From an uncultured bacterium (GTDB lineage: Bacteria; Actinomycetota; Coriobacteriia; Coriobacteriales; Coriobacteriaceae), in NCBI GenBank assembly GCA_905215525.1, contig CAJMQJ010000007.1, forward strand, positions 1 through 64,000: a DNA stretch of 64,000 bases. Direction: 5' to 3'. The translations under genes and the position numbers were made by a program. Within the stretch, counting starts at the first letter, position 1. Each line of letters starts with the position of its first letter. The notes under the pieces were generated by a model. That model had not been told where the DNA came from, did not search any database, and saw only the letters and a program-made list of their open reading frames with translations. Positions 6,665 through 16,040 of this stretch are shown here, one piece after another.

Positions 6665-9442
6665 CTACCCGCGGTGACGGGCGCGGCTGTAGGGCGTATC
6701 CACCATGGGCAGATCGGGACGCAGCTTGCCGTCAAACGCGCGATAGGCGTTCTGCGCGGCAGGCGCCGTGGGAATCGTCGCGATCTCGCCGATGCCCTTG
6801 CCGCCGTATGCCACGGGCAGCAGCTCGTCCTTCTCCACGTAAATGGCGTGGATATCCGGAATCTCGGGCGCACGGAACAGCCCGAGCGTACCGTACCTTG
6901 CCTGGGGCACGCAGTCCTTGAGCGGCCAGTCCTCGGTAAGCGCATAGCCCATACCCATAAGCACGCCGCCTTCGATCTGACCCTGGATGGAGATGGGGTT
7001 GACCACCTTGCCGGAATCGTGCGCGGCATAGACCTCGCTCACGCGGCCGTCGTCGTCCAAAATGACCACATGTGTGGCAAAGCCGTAGCAGATGTGGCTC
7101 TTGGGGTTGGGAACGTCCGCACCCAGCTTGTCGGTCGGCTCCAGGTACACGTAGCCAAACTCACAGCCCTCGAGCGCCTTGATGGCAGTCACGGGGTCCT
7201 GAGGATGCATACCCTGGCCGGCGACGAGTTCCTGCGTGCGCAGCTGGTAGGCGCGACCGTCGTCGTACTCGATCTTGACGCCGTCGCCATGCGCGCTCAC
7301 GGGAGCATCGGGCGCGGGCTTGCCAGCCTCGATGCCAACCATGGCATCGCGCAGCAGGAAGGCGGCACCGCGCACGGCCTCGCCGGTCACGACCGTCTGA
7401 CGCGAACCAGACGTGGTGCCGGAGTCGGGAGCGTTCTCGGTGGAGCACTCGCCGTTGGCAATGCAGCTCAGCGGCAGACCGCAGGCCTCGGCAACGTCCT
7501 GCAAAAAGACGGTGTTGCAGCCCTGGCCGATGTCGGACGTGGCGGCATAGACCACAGCCACGCCGTCCTCGATGCGAATCTTGCAGCGGCCGGCATCGGG
7601 CAGGCCCACGCCCACGCCGGCGTTCTTCATGGCGCAGGCAATACCGGCGTGTCCGGGATGCGCATAGTAGGCATCCTTGACCTCGAGCAGCGTCTCCTTA
7701 AGCGCCGTGGAGCAATCGGCAATCTGGCCGTTGGGCAAAACCTCGCCCGGCTCGATGGCGTTACGGTAGCGGATCTCCCACGGATCCAGGCCGACCTTCT
7801 CGGCCAGCAAGTCAATCAGGCTCTCGAGTGCAAACTCGGACTGGCACACGCCAAAGCCGCGGTACGCGCCGGCGGGCGGGTTGTTGGTGTAGTAGCCAAA
7901 GCCGCGAATGTCGGTGTTCTGGTACTTGTAGGGGCCCACGGCATGCGTGCAGGCGCGCTCGAGCACCGGGCCGCACAGCGACGCGTAGGCGCCGGTGTCA
8001 AAGTTGATCTCGCAGTCCAGACCGGTAAAGTTGCCCTCGGCGTCGCAACCCAGCGTAAAGGTGCCGTCCATGGCGTGGCGCTTGGGATGGAACGCGAGCG
8101 ACTCGGCACGCGTGAGCTTGCACTTCACAGGACGCTGGAGCTTATAGGCAGCAAGCGCGGCCAGATGCTGGACCGAAACGTCCTCCTTACCGCCAAAGCC
8201 GCCACCCACGAGCATGGTCTCGACAACCACGCGCTCGGGTTCGTTATCCCAGCCAAACATGTGGGCACACTCTTTGCGCGTGTCGTAGGCACCCTGGTCG
8301 GTCGACTGCACCTTGACGCCGTTCTTGTACGGGAAGGCGACGGCGCACTCGGGCTCCAAGAAGGCATGCTCGGTAAAGGGTGTGGTAAAGCGCTGCGTCA
8401 CGGTAAACGCGCTCTCTGCCAGCGCCTTGGCGGCGTCGCCGCGCGTCACATGGCGGCTCTGGCACACGTTGTCCTTGAGCTCCACCGTGTTGCCAAAGGC
8501 AAAGAAGCTGTCGTGCAGGCGCGGGGCGTCGGCAGCCCTGGCCTCGACAATGTTACGCACGGGCTCCAGCGGCTCGTAATCGATCTTTACGAGCTTCTTG
8601 GCCTTCTCGAGCGTCGCCTCATCCTCGGCAACCACCAGCACGATGGCATCGCCCACGCAGCGGGTGATATCGCCCTGGGCGATCATGACGTCCCAGTCCT
8701 GGATAAGGTGGCCGACCTGGTTGACCGGCACGTCTTCGGCGCGCAGGATGCCCACCACGCCGGGCAGGGCCTCGGCCTTGGAGGTGTCGATGGAGAGCAC
8801 GCGGGCGCGCGGATATTTGGAGCGCACGGCGCTGGCGTAGGTCAGACCCGGCTGATCGAGCTCGTCGATGTCATCGGGATACTTGCCCTCGCCGAGCACC
8901 TTCTTGCGCACGTCGATACGGAAGGCGCGCTTGCCCACGCCGTAGTCATCGCCGCGCTCCAAGTCCTCGTCGATCTGCTTTTCGCCGCGGAGCACCGCAG
9001 CGGCCAGCGAAATGCCCTCGATAATCTTCTTGTAGCCGGTGCAGCGGCAGACGTTGCCGCGGATGGCGTACTTAATCTGCTCCTCGGTGGGCTCGGGGTC
9101 CTCGGCGATCAGCGCCGCACCCGCCATGACCATGCCGGGGATGCAAAAACCGCACTGCACGGCGCCCACGGCGCCAAAGGCGTACACAAAGGCCTCGCGC
9201 ACGTCCTCGGGCAGGCCCTCGATGGTCACGATGTTGCGGCCGGCGGCAAGGGCGGTGGTCAGTACGCAGGCTTTGACGGCCGCACCGTCCACATGAATGG
9301 TGCAGGTGCCGCAAGCGCCCTCGGAGCAGCCGTCCTTGGCGGAGTGAATGTGCAGGTCGTCGCGCAGGTAGCGCAGCAGCGGTTTGTTTTGGGTCGTCGT
9401 GCGCTCGACGCCGTTAACGGTAAAAGTGAATTCCTGTGCCAT
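6665..9442 (-). CDS. Fused 2Fe-2S/molybdopterin hydroxylase (selenium-dependent xanthine dehydrogenase type)
   Basis: A 925-residue xanthine-oxidase-family enzyme that joins two parts normally found as separate subunits. Residues 1-160 are the iron-sulfur part, with a plant-type 2Fe-2S loop (CSEGACGTC) and the second cluster site (CGFC...CRCTG). From about 170 to the end is the molybdopterin domain, with GGFGGKED, a Gln-Gly loop (DIGQGCNT) and the catalytic glutamate region (GKGIGEIA). No FAD subunit is encoded nearby. Its neighbours are the ferredoxin, YgfK and SsnA, the context in which selenium-dependent purine hydroxylases are known. The reaction is therefore probably purine hydroxylation (xanthine, urate or a related base). 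The ATG at 9442 follows an AAGGGA site. The exact substrate is inferred. Confidence 0.88.
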   Translation of the reverse strand: MAQEFTFTVNGVERTTTQNKPLLRYLRDDLHIHSAKDGCSEGACGTCTIHVDGAAVKACVLTTALAAGRNIVTIEGLPEDVREAFVYAFGAVGAVQCGFCIPGMVMAGAALIAEDPEPTEEQIKYAIRGNVCRCTGYKKIIEGISLAAAVLRGEKQIDEDLERGDDYGVGKRAFRIDVRKKVLGEGKYPDDIDELDQPGLTYASAVRSKYPRARVLSIDTSKAEALPGVVGILRAEDVPVNQVGHLIQDWDVMIAQGDITRCVGDAIVLVVAEDEATLEKAKKLVKIDYEPLEPVRNIVEARAADAPRLHDSFFAFGNTVELKDNVCQSRHVTRGDAAKALAESAFTVTQRFTTPFTEHAFLEPECAVAFPYKNGVKVQSTDQGAYDTRKECAHMFGWDNEPERVVVETMLVGGGFGGKEDVSVQHLAALAAYKLQRPVKCKLTRAESLAFHPKRHAMDGTFTLGCDAEGNFTGLDCEINFDTGAYASLCGPVLERACTHAVGPYKYQNTDIRGFGYYTNNPPAGAYRGFGVCQSEFALESLIDLLAEKVGLDPWEIRYRNAIEPGEVLPNGQIADCSTALKETLLEVKDAYYAHPGHAGIACAMKNAGVGVGLPDAGRCKIRIEDGVAVVYAATSDIGQGCNTVFLQDVAEACGLPLSCIANGECSTENAPDSGTTSGSRQTVVTGEAVRGAAFLLRDAMVGIEAGKPAPDAPVSAHGDGVKIEYDDGRAYQLRTQELVAGQGMHPQDPVTAIKALEGCEFGYVYLEPTDKLGADVPNPKSHICYGFATHVVILDDDGRVSEVYAAHDSGKVVNPISIQGQIEGGVLMGMGYALTEDWPLKDCVPQARYGTLGLFRAPEIPDIHAIYVEKDELLPVAYGGKGIGEIATIPTAPAAQNAYRAFDGKLRPDLPMVDTPYSRARHRG

Positions 9443-9454
9443 GGTGATTCCCTT

Positions 9455-9934
9455 CTACACGCCGGCGGCGATGCCGGTGCGGTCGTGGATGGCGCCATGC
9501 GGGCAGACGACGGCACACATGCCGCACGACAGGCAGTCCGCGCCGTCGATATGGGCGCAGTTGTCCTCGATGCGGATAGCGCCGGCAGGGCACTTTTTGG
9601 CGCACATGCCGCAACCGATGCAGCTCGTGTCGCAGATCTTGCGCGCAATGGCGCCCTTATCGGTGTTGTTGCAGCGCACCAGGATGTTCTGGTAGCCGGG
9701 AACGAAGGCAATCACGCGCTGCGGGCACGCCATGCCGCACAGGCCACAGCCCGTGCACTTTGAGCGATCCACGCGGGCGATGCCATCGACCAGCGCAATG
9801 GCGCCGTGGGGGCAGGCCGTGACGCAGGCGCCACAGCCAATGCAGCCTTCGCTGCAGCGGGCATCGCCGCCTGCGGAGGCGCAACCGCTTCCGCAGGCAA
9901 CGTAGGCCACGTTATGCTGAATGGATTTGGCCAT
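9455..9934 (-). CDS. Polyferredoxin with four 4Fe-4S motifs
   Basis: A 159-residue electron carrier. Four CxxCxxCxxxCP motifs are visible (CIGCGACVTACP, CTGCGLCGMACP, CIGCGMCAKKCP, CLSCGMCAVVCP), and extra cysteines occur near the N-terminus. It lies 12 bases upstream of the molybdenum hydroxylase and 11 bases downstream of ygfK. It therefore most likely passes electrons between the hydroxylase, which lacks its own flavin subunit, and the flavoprotein YgfK. There is no signal peptide or membrane segment, so it acts in the cytoplasm. It is RnfB/HycB-like in style, but the operon decides the role. Confidence 0.85.
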   Translation of the reverse strand: MAKSIQHNVAYVACGSGCASAGGDARCSEGCIGCGACVTACPHGAIALVDGIARVDRSKCTGCGLCGMACPQRVIAFVPGYQNILVRCNNTDKGAIARKICDTSCIGCGMCAKKCPAGAIRIEDNCAHIDGADCLSCGMCAVVCPHGAIHDRTGIAAGV

Positions 9935-9945
9935 AAGAGACTCGC

Positions 9946-12945
9946 CTATTTCTTAAGAAGGTACGGATAGCTGTCGCGCACGGCCTTGATGGTCAGGCGA
10001 ACGGCCTCGGGCAGACCGGTGTTGACGGCATCGACCGAGACGGTACGGACCGTGCCGGCAACACGGACCTTAAAGTGATCCTCGTCCACGGCCAGGAAGC
10101 CCTCGTTCTCGGAGTTCTCCATGTCCTGCTCGCTCCAGAACAGGGTGAGCTTGTCCTTGTAGGGACGACCCTCCTGGTAGGGGCAGAACACAGCGCAGTT
10201 GCCGCACTCGTTGCACATGCCATCGACATGGACGACCTGATGCTTGGCCAGGCCCGGCACCTTAATGGCAACGTTGGCGCGGTTGGGGCACACGTCGCAG
10301 CAGACCTCGCACACCGAGCCGCAGCCCAGGCAGCGGGTCTTGGTGCAGTTGCGCTTGTCACGGCACAGCGACCCCTTGCGCTCGTAGCAGGTGTCCTCGC
10401 GACCGGCCTGAGCATTCTGGTCGGTGTACTTGTTAAAGTCCACGCCGGCAATGGCACGGGCGACCTCGGCGGCGTCGGCGATAGCCTCGACCACGGTGGC
10501 GGGACCGCGGCGACAGTCGCCCGCAGCCCAGACGCCCTCAACACCGGTGGAGGTGGCGGCAAGACGGCCGCGACGGTCGTGTTCGACGCCCGCGGCATCG
10601 TACAGGCTGGCATCGATGCCCTCGCCCACGGCGCAGATCACCGTGGTGGCGGGAAGCTCAACAGTCTCGCCCGTGGCGACGGGGCTGCGACGGCCGCTTG
10701 CATCCGGCTCGCCAAGCTCCATAACGTCGCAGGTCAGCACGGCGCCGTTAAGTGCCTTGGGCGCCAGCAGCTCGCAGAACTCAACGCCGTCGGCAAGGGC
10801 AAGATCGAGCTCTTCCTCGTCGGCGGGCATCTGCTTCTTGGTGCGGCGATACACCAGGCGCACGCTCTTCACGCCGGCCAGGCGCTTGGCCACGCGGGCG
10901 GCGTCCATGGCGGTGTTGCCGGCGCCAATGACCACGACGTCCTCGCCCAGCTCGAGCTTCTCGCCCTTCTTGGCGGCCTCGAGGAACTCCAGCACATCGA
11001 GCTCGGCACCCTCGCCCAGGCCCGCAGAGCCGGGCATCCAGGCACCGGTGGCCACGACCACGTCGGTGAAGCCCTGGGCCTTGAGCTCGTCAATGGACTC
11101 CACGCGGGCGTTGAGCTGAACCTTGGCACCAAAGGCCAGGCAGAGCTCGGCGTCGTGCGAGATATCATCGCTGGCGATACGGAACTCGGGGATCACGTGA
11201 CGGACCACGCCGCCGAGAGAGTCGCGGGCCTCAAAGATGGTGACGGGCACGCCAGCGCGCGTCAGGAAGAACGCCGTCGCCAGGCCGGCCGGGCCGCCGC
11301 CGATAACGGCAACGTTGCGCTCGCCGTCGTTGGCGATGGCCTGGGCGCGCAGCTTGGGCAGCACGGCGGTCATGGCCTCGCGGGCGGCCTTGAGCTTGCT
11401 GGCGCGGATCTGGGCGCCCTCGGGCTCGTAGAATGCACGCTCGCAGGCACGGCCGCAGGGATGCGGGCAGATGGTGCCGGTAATGAACGGCAGGGCGTTG
11501 CGCTCGATGATGATGTTGAACGCGTCCTCGTAGCGACCCTCGTCAACAGCCGCCAGGTAGGCGGGAATATCCTGCTGGATGGGGCAGCTCGTGCGGCACG
11601 GCGTGGTAAAGCAGTCGGAAAGCGGGCTTTTGCCGGCGACCTTGCGGTCGGGCAGCGGGCGCAGCGGCTTCTTGTAGAGCGGGTTGGTGAGCGAGTCGGT
11701 CTGGATCGCGGTCACGGCCTCGAGCGAGACGCCCGCGAACGGCTTGCCGTCCAGATCGGTAAACTCGCCGGCCATCTGGCTAAAGCGCTCGTAGCCACCG
11801 GGCTTGAGCACGTCGGTCGCCAGGGTAACGGGCCAAATGCCGGCATCGTACAGGGCACGGATGTTGTAGACCGTGGCACCGCCGGAGTAGCTGATGCGCA
11901 GCTTGCCATCGAACTGCTCGGTAATGCGGCGGGCGGCCTCGATGGTCAGCGAGAACAGCGAACGACCGGACATGTACATCTCGGTGGAGGGCAGCTCGTT
12001 CCTCGTCACGTCGACGGGGAACGTGTTGGTCAGCTTGACGCCAAACTCCAGGCCGCGCTCGGCGCACAGGGCAATCAGGCGCTCGAACATGGGCACGGCG
12101 TCGGCCCACTGCAGGTCCTCGCGGAAGTGTGTGTCATCGAAGACGATGTAGTCAAAGCCCAGCTCGTTCAGGCGCTGGCGGGCAAACTCATAGCCCAGCA
12201 GCGTGGGGTTGCACTTGATGTAGGTGTTGAGGCCCTTTTCGGTAATCAGATAGGTCGCGATGCGCTCGATCTCCGCCGGCGGGCAGCCATGCAGCGTGGA
12301 CTCGGTGATGGAGTTGGACACGCGAGCCGGGATGGACTCGACAAACGCGGCGTCGACATGCTCAAACTTGTCCAGGTTGGCGAGCGCCCATGCGCGGCAC
12401 TCATTCCAGACGTCAGAGCCGCTGGCGTCCTTCATACCCTCGATGTAGGCGTCGACCTTGGGGCTCTTAATACCCTCGAGGTCATAACCCACGGACATGT
12501 TGAAGACAAAGCCGTCCGGGCTGCCCAGACCGTACTCGCGAGCGATCAGGTGGCAGGCAAACCATGCCTTCACGTACTCGGCAAAGGCCTGCGGAACCTC
12601 GAGCTCGGTCGACCATTCGCAGTTGTAGCACTCGTCCTGAGCCACGATGCAGGGCTTGTTCACACACTTGGAGAGCTCCTCGCCGTCCATAACCTGGACG
12701 GTCTTGAGCTCAAAGAAACGAGAACCGGCCACGTAGGATGCCACGATGTTCTGGGCCAGCTGCGTGTTGGGGCCGGCAGCCGGGCCAAACGGAGTCTCGA
12801 TGCGCTCGTCAAAAATGGGAAGCGCGCCCTCCTGGTTGGTCGTGACCATCTTGCGCACGCCAAAGATGGCGTCCTGGGTCTTGTGCTCCTCGATGATCCA
12901 GTTCATCAGCTGCGAAAACGGGATCGGCCTCATGATGTCGCTCAT
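9946..12945 (-). CDS. ygfK: YgfK, putative selenate-reductase-like iron-sulfur flavoprotein
   Basis: A 999-residue multidomain oxidoreductase. The N-terminal 460 residues look like a dihydropyrimidine-dehydrogenase/TIM-barrel domain (KLRISYSGGATVYN). They are followed by a GltD-like part with cysteine clusters (CRTSCPIQ...CPHPCGRACERAF), an FAD Rossmann motif (VAVIGGGPAGLA), an NAD(P)H motif (VVVIGAGNTAMDAA) and a C-terminal ferredoxin (CLGCGSVCEVCCDVCP...CNECGNCAVFCP). Known YgfK proteins occur in selenium-dependent hydroxylase and gut urate-degradation clusters, and the biochemical role is still unclear. Translation could extend to 13152, but the ATG at 12945 has an AGAGGAGCTC site and begins the conserved sequence. 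YgfK probably supplies the flavin missing from the hydroxylase. Confidence 0.9.
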   Translation of the reverse strand: MSDIMRPIPFSQLMNWIIEEHKTQDAIFGVRKMVTTNQEGALPIFDERIETPFGPAAGPNTQLAQNIVASYVAGSRFFELKTVQVMDGEELSKCVNKPCIVAQDECYNCEWSTELEVPQAFAEYVKAWFACHLIAREYGLGSPDGFVFNMSVGYDLEGIKSPKVDAYIEGMKDASGSDVWNECRAWALANLDKFEHVDAAFVESIPARVSNSITESTLHGCPPAEIERIATYLITEKGLNTYIKCNPTLLGYEFARQRLNELGFDYIVFDDTHFREDLQWADAVPMFERLIALCAERGLEFGVKLTNTFPVDVTRNELPSTEMYMSGRSLFSLTIEAARRITEQFDGKLRISYSGGATVYNIRALYDAGIWPVTLATDVLKPGGYERFSQMAGEFTDLDGKPFAGVSLEAVTAIQTDSLTNPLYKKPLRPLPDRKVAGKSPLSDCFTTPCRTSCPIQQDIPAYLAAVDEGRYEDAFNIIIERNALPFITGTICPHPCGRACERAFYEPEGAQIRASKLKAAREAMTAVLPKLRAQAIANDGERNVAVIGGGPAGLATAFFLTRAGVPVTIFEARDSLGGVVRHVIPEFRIASDDISHDAELCLAFGAKVQLNARVESIDELKAQGFTDVVVATGAWMPGSAGLGEGAELDVLEFLEAAKKGEKLELGEDVVVIGAGNTAMDAARVAKRLAGVKSVRLVYRRTKKQMPADEEELDLALADGVEFCELLAPKALNGAVLTCDVMELGEPDASGRRSPVATGETVELPATTVICAVGEGIDASLYDAAGVEHDRRGRLAATSTGVEGVWAAGDCRRGPATVVEAIADAAEVARAIAGVDFNKYTDQNAQAGREDTCYERKGSLCRDKRNCTKTRCLGCGSVCEVCCDVCPNRANVAIKVPGLAKHQVVHVDGMCNECGNCAVFCPYQEGRPYKDKLTLFWSEQDMENSENEGFLAVDEDHFKVRVAGTVRTVSVDAVNTGLPEAVRLTIKAVRDSYPYLLKK

Positions 12946-13021
12946 AGTGAGCTCCTCTCTGTAACGCCCGGCGAGACCGCGCGGCGGGCGCAAATACGGT
13001 GTAGCGCTAGCACAAGCGCCG

Positions 13022-13080
13022 GCGACCCCGCGGAGGTCGCCTATACGCGCGTCGGATGCGGCGAAACATCCGACGCGCGT
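13022..13080 (-). other. Two intercistronic hairpins between ssnA and ygfK
   Basis: A perfect 14-bp stem (ACGCGCGTCGGATG at 13045-13058 / CATCCGACGCGCGT at 13067-13080) is followed by a second small stem (GCGACC...GGTCGC at 13022-13040). There is no T-run, so the pair is more likely an mRNA-processing or stability element in the ssnA-ygfK transcript than a terminator. Confidence 0.55.
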
Positions 13081-13094
13081 GAATCTACTTGTAA

Positions 13095-14450
13095 TTAGTA
13101 CGTGCGATCGTTGAGCGTGCTCCAGAGCTTCTTGGACTCGGCCATGGTCCACGCGTTGATCTTGTCCTCATCAATGCCAACGAACTCGCGATCCTTGTAC
13201 AGGACGCGGCCGTTGATGATGGTGGTGCGGCAGTTTTTGCCCATCATGCCAAAGAGCATGTGGCCGTCGATGTTCTCCTCGCTCAGCGGCGTAAAGGGCT
13301 TGTAGTCCATGACGATGACGTCGGCGGCAGCGCCGGCCTCGAGCACACCGAGCTTGCGATCGAAGTACTTGCTCGCCATCTTGGCGTTGTTCTCGAACAG
13401 CATGGTCATGGCCTCGCACCAGCCCACGTTGGGCATGGCGGCGTTGTGGCGCTGAATGATCAGAAAGACCTTGAGGCTCTCGAGCATGTCGTGGGTGTAG
13501 GCGTCGGTGCCCATGCACACGGGGATGCCGCGGCGGAAGAACTCGAGCACGGGGGCGCAGCCCACGGCGTTGCCCATATTGGATTCGGGGTTGTTGACGA
13601 GCCAGGTGCCGGACTCCTTGACGATATCCATCTCGGCAGGCGTCACGTGGATGCAGTGGCCGAGCATGGTGTCGGGACCCAGCAGGTTGTGCTGCAGCAG
13701 GCGCTCGACGGGGCTGATGCCGCCGCGGTTGAGGCGGGAATCCCACACGTCATTCATGCCCTCACACACATGGATGTGGAAGCCGGTCAGGCCATTGTTG
13801 GCCTCGGCCATCTTGTCCATGGTCTCGTCCGAAAGCGTAAAGGTGGCATGTCCGCCAAACATGGCGGCGATCATGTGGTTGTCGTTATCGCGACGCTCCT
13901 TGGCGGCCCACTGGGCAAATTCGGCGTTCTCGGCAATGGCCTGGTCGCATTTTTCCTGGCCGCGGCGATCGGAGACCTCGTAGCACAGGCACGAACGCAT
14001 GCCCAGCTCCTGAGCTGCATCCTTAATGGTAAAGAGGCTTCCCGGGATCTCGCAGAAGCTCGCATGGTGATCGAAGATCGTGGTGACGCCATCGCGGATG
14101 GAGTCAAGGATTGTGGCATAGGCGCTGGCCTTGGTACCGTCGAGCGTCAGGTTATCGTCGATCTTCCACCACTGCTGCTCAAGATTCTCCAGGAAGTTGG
14201 TGGGGTTGCAGCCCTTAATGGCAAGGCCACGGGCCAGACCCGAGTAGATGTGGGTGTGGCAGTTGATGAGTCCGGGCATGATGAGGTTGCCCTGGGCGTC
14301 GACGTACTCGGCATCCGGGTACTTGGCCTTGAGCTCGAGCTCGAGGCCCACTTCGACGATCGTATCTCCGTCAATGGCGACCGCACCGTTGGGAATGAAC
14401 GGGGCCTGAGCGTTGCGGGTAAAGACGGAACCGTTAGCGACCAGAAGCAT
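13095..14450 (-). CDS. ssnA: SsnA, amidohydrolase of selenium/purine metabolism
   Basis: A 451-residue cytosine-deaminase-like amidohydrolase. Metal-site motifs are visible: CHTHIYSGLA near residue 65, HIHVCEG near 230, HCIHV near 270, and GTDAYTHDM near 320. The protein is close in style to the SsnA family, which is always found near YgfK/XdhD-type genes. It likely opens or deaminates a purine-derived ring. An upstream start at 14468 adds six residues. The ATG at 14450 (MLLVANGSVFTRN) has a GAAGGGAG site and matches the family start. It is the second gene of the permease-ssnA-ygfK-ferredoxin-hydroxylase run on the minus strand. Confidence 0.9.
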   Translation of the reverse strand: MLLVANGSVFTRNAQAPFIPNGAVAIDGDTIVEVGLELELKAKYPDAEYVDAQGNLIMPGLINCHTHIYSGLARGLAIKGCNPTNFLENLEQQWWKIDDNLTLDGTKASAYATILDSIRDGVTTIFDHHASFCEIPGSLFTIKDAAQELGMRSCLCYEVSDRRGQEKCDQAIAENAEFAQWAAKERRDNDNHMIAAMFGGHATFTLSDETMDKMAEANNGLTGFHIHVCEGMNDVWDSRLNRGGISPVERLLQHNLLGPDTMLGHCIHVTPAEMDIVKESGTWLVNNPESNMGNAVGCAPVLEFFRRGIPVCMGTDAYTHDMLESLKVFLIIQRHNAAMPNVGWCEAMTMLFENNAKMASKYFDRKLGVLEAGAAADVIVMDYKPFTPLSEENIDGHMLFGMMGKNCRTTIINGRVLYKDREFVGIDEDKINAWTMAESKKLWSTLNDRTY

Positions 14451-14597
14451 GAATGCTCCCTTCAACATCAGGGGCGGGGTTTGACACCTCTGACATAGCG
14501 GAGTGCGAAGCGCCGGCCTACACCGGAAACGGGCCCTCTCCCGTCAACGCTTCACCAAAGGGACAAACCCTTTGAAGTGCGGCTTGGCGCCGCATGA

Positions 14598-14629
14598 CGT
14601 CGGCGGACGAGGCGATGCGTCCGCCGACG
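14598..14629 (-). other. Hairpin between permease and ssnA
   Basis: A perfect 12-bp stem, CGTCGGCGGACG / CGTCCGCCGACG, with an 8-base loop sits 17 bases after the permease stop. It lacks a T-run. It resembles the stem between ssnA and ygfK in position and GC content and may set the relative expression of permease and enzymes. Confidence 0.55.
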
Positions 14630-14645
14630 AATAGCACCGAATTGG

Positions 14646-16040
14646 TTACTTCTTGCTCTCGGGCAAGACCAGATCCACGGCAGCGTCCTTGGCAGCATCG
14701 ATGTGCTGAGCCACGACCGGCGTCTGCGGAAGGATCAGGTTAAGGACAATGGCCATGATGGCGGTGGGGGTCACGGCATTGGAGCCGATGACGGTGGACA
14801 CCCAGGCGGGCATACCCTCGCCGGCAAGGCAACCGCTGGCCATCCAGATACCCAGGCCAAAGACGACGGAGGTGCCGACGATGGTGGTAGTGCGCTGCGT
14901 GAGGCCCTCGCGGGTGAACATGCGCACGCCGTTCATGGTGATGGTGCCAAAGACGCCGACGGTCGCGCCGCCGATAACGGGCTGCGGGATAGCGGAAAGG
15001 ACGGCAGAGAGCTGCGGGAACAGACCGGCGATGGCAAAGACGGCCGCGATGATCACAAAGACCCACTTGTTGACGACCTTGTTGGAGCAGATGATGCCCA
15101 CGTTCTGGCCAAGGGCGCTGGTGGGAAGACCGCCCAGCAGGCCGCCGACCATAGAGGTGAGGCCCTGGGACACGATAGCGCCGGAGAGCTCGCGCTCGGT
15201 GGGCATACGGTCGATGGAGCCCAGGCAGGCGGCGGAGACGTCACCGATAACCTGGATAGCAACCATGGGGAACACAACAGCGAGGGTAATGCAGACTTCG
15301 GGATCAAACTCGAGCGCGTAGGGCATGAGCTTGGGAAGGGCGAAGACCTGAGCGGTGGCGACGCTGGAGAAGTCGATCATGCCAAAGGGGATCGAAACGA
15401 TCATGCCAACGATCATGCCAAAGAACACGGATCCCAGCTTGAGCGTGCCCTTGCCAAAGTTGGCGAGCGCAAAGACCACGGCGAAGGTGATAAGAGCGAC
15501 GCACCAGGCCTGCGGAGTGCCCCACAGCGGCGTACCCATACCGCCGGCCATATACTTGACGGCCGTGGGATACAGCGAAACGCCGATGGAGAAGATGACC
15601 GTACCGGTCACGACGGGCGGGAACAGCCACTTGATCTTGCTGTAGGCCAGACCAAAGAGGACCGCGACGGCGCCGCCGACGATCTCGCCGCCCAGCAGCG
15701 CACCAAAGCTAAAGCCCGAGGCACCCATGGCCTGCAGAGCCGGCAGGAACGCGAACGAAACGCCCATGACGATGGGCAGGCCGCCGCCGATGCGACGGAA
15801 GGGAGCGAAGGCCTGAAGGGCCGTATCGATCGCCGAAAGAATGAGCGCGACCTGGATGATGTCGGTGCTCTGCTGGCTATTAAAGCCGTAGACGCCGGCC
15901 ATGATGACCGCTGGGGTAATGATGCCGGCAAACGATGCCAGTACGTGCTGAAGGGCACACGGGATCATTTCCTTAACGGGAGGCATGCCTTCGCGAGTGA
16001 ACAGGGCTTCAGTGCCGTTCGTAACCGTCTCCTGGGTCAT
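14646..16040 (-). CDS. NCS2 nucleobase:cation symporter (uracil-xanthine/urate permease family)
   Basis: A 464-residue integral membrane protein with about 12-14 hydrophobic segments, including a typical NCS2 early helix (MIPCALQHVLASFAGIITPA), GALLGGEIVGGAV in the middle and a conserved substrate region (LPTSALGQNVGI). NCS2 proteins import uracil, xanthine, urate or guanine with protons or sodium. Its place as first gene of the purine cluster points to import of a purine such as xanthine or urate. The ATG at 16040 (MTQETVTNG) was chosen because the conserved sequence begins there; the 29 residues upstream of it are not family-like. It is divergent from the YheO-type regulator. Confidence 0.9.
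   Translation of the reverse strand: MTQETVTNGTEALFTREGMPPVKEMIPCALQHVLASFAGIITPAVIMAGVYGFNSQQSTDIIQVALILSAIDTALQAFAPFRRIGGGLPIVMGVSFAFLPALQAMGASGFSFGALLGGEIVGGAVAVLFGLAYSKIKWLFPPVVTGTVIFSIGVSLYPTAVKYMAGGMGTPLWGTPQAWCVALITFAVVFALANFGKGTLKLGSVFFGMIVGMIVSIPFGMIDFSSVATAQVFALPKLMPYALEFDPEVCITLAVVFPMVAIQVIGDVSAACLGSIDRMPTERELSGAIVSQGLTSMVGGLLGGLPTSALGQNVGIICSNKVVNKWVFVIIAAVFAIAGLFPQLSAVLSAIPQPVIGGATVGVFGTITMNGVRMFTREGLTQRTTTIVGTSVVFGLGIWMASGCLAGEGMPAWVSTVIGSNAVTPTAIMAIVLNLILPQTPVVAQHIDAAKDAAVDLVLPESKK

Noticed and set aside
6163..7029. Minus-strand 288-residue frame over repeat array 2 and the end of the hydroxylase gene
   Set aside because: Low-complexity Arg/Pro/Ser translation caused by the repeats and by the alternative frame of the hydroxylase gene.
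6674..9763. Very long open frame on the plus strand opposite the hydroxylase and ferredoxin (about 1029 residues)
   Set aside because: It is antisense to genes with clear motifs and arises from high third-position GC. Its translation is low-complexity (Gly, Ala, Val, His) and matches no family. The same holds for 10075-13098, 46181-48538 and 53728-55938 on plus and 17811-19820 on minus.
14598..14629. Purine or 2'-dG riboswitch in the purine cluster spacers
   Set aside because: The hairpins at 13022-13080 and 14598-14629 are simple GC stems downstream of genes, with no conserved three-way-junction or loop-loop sequences.
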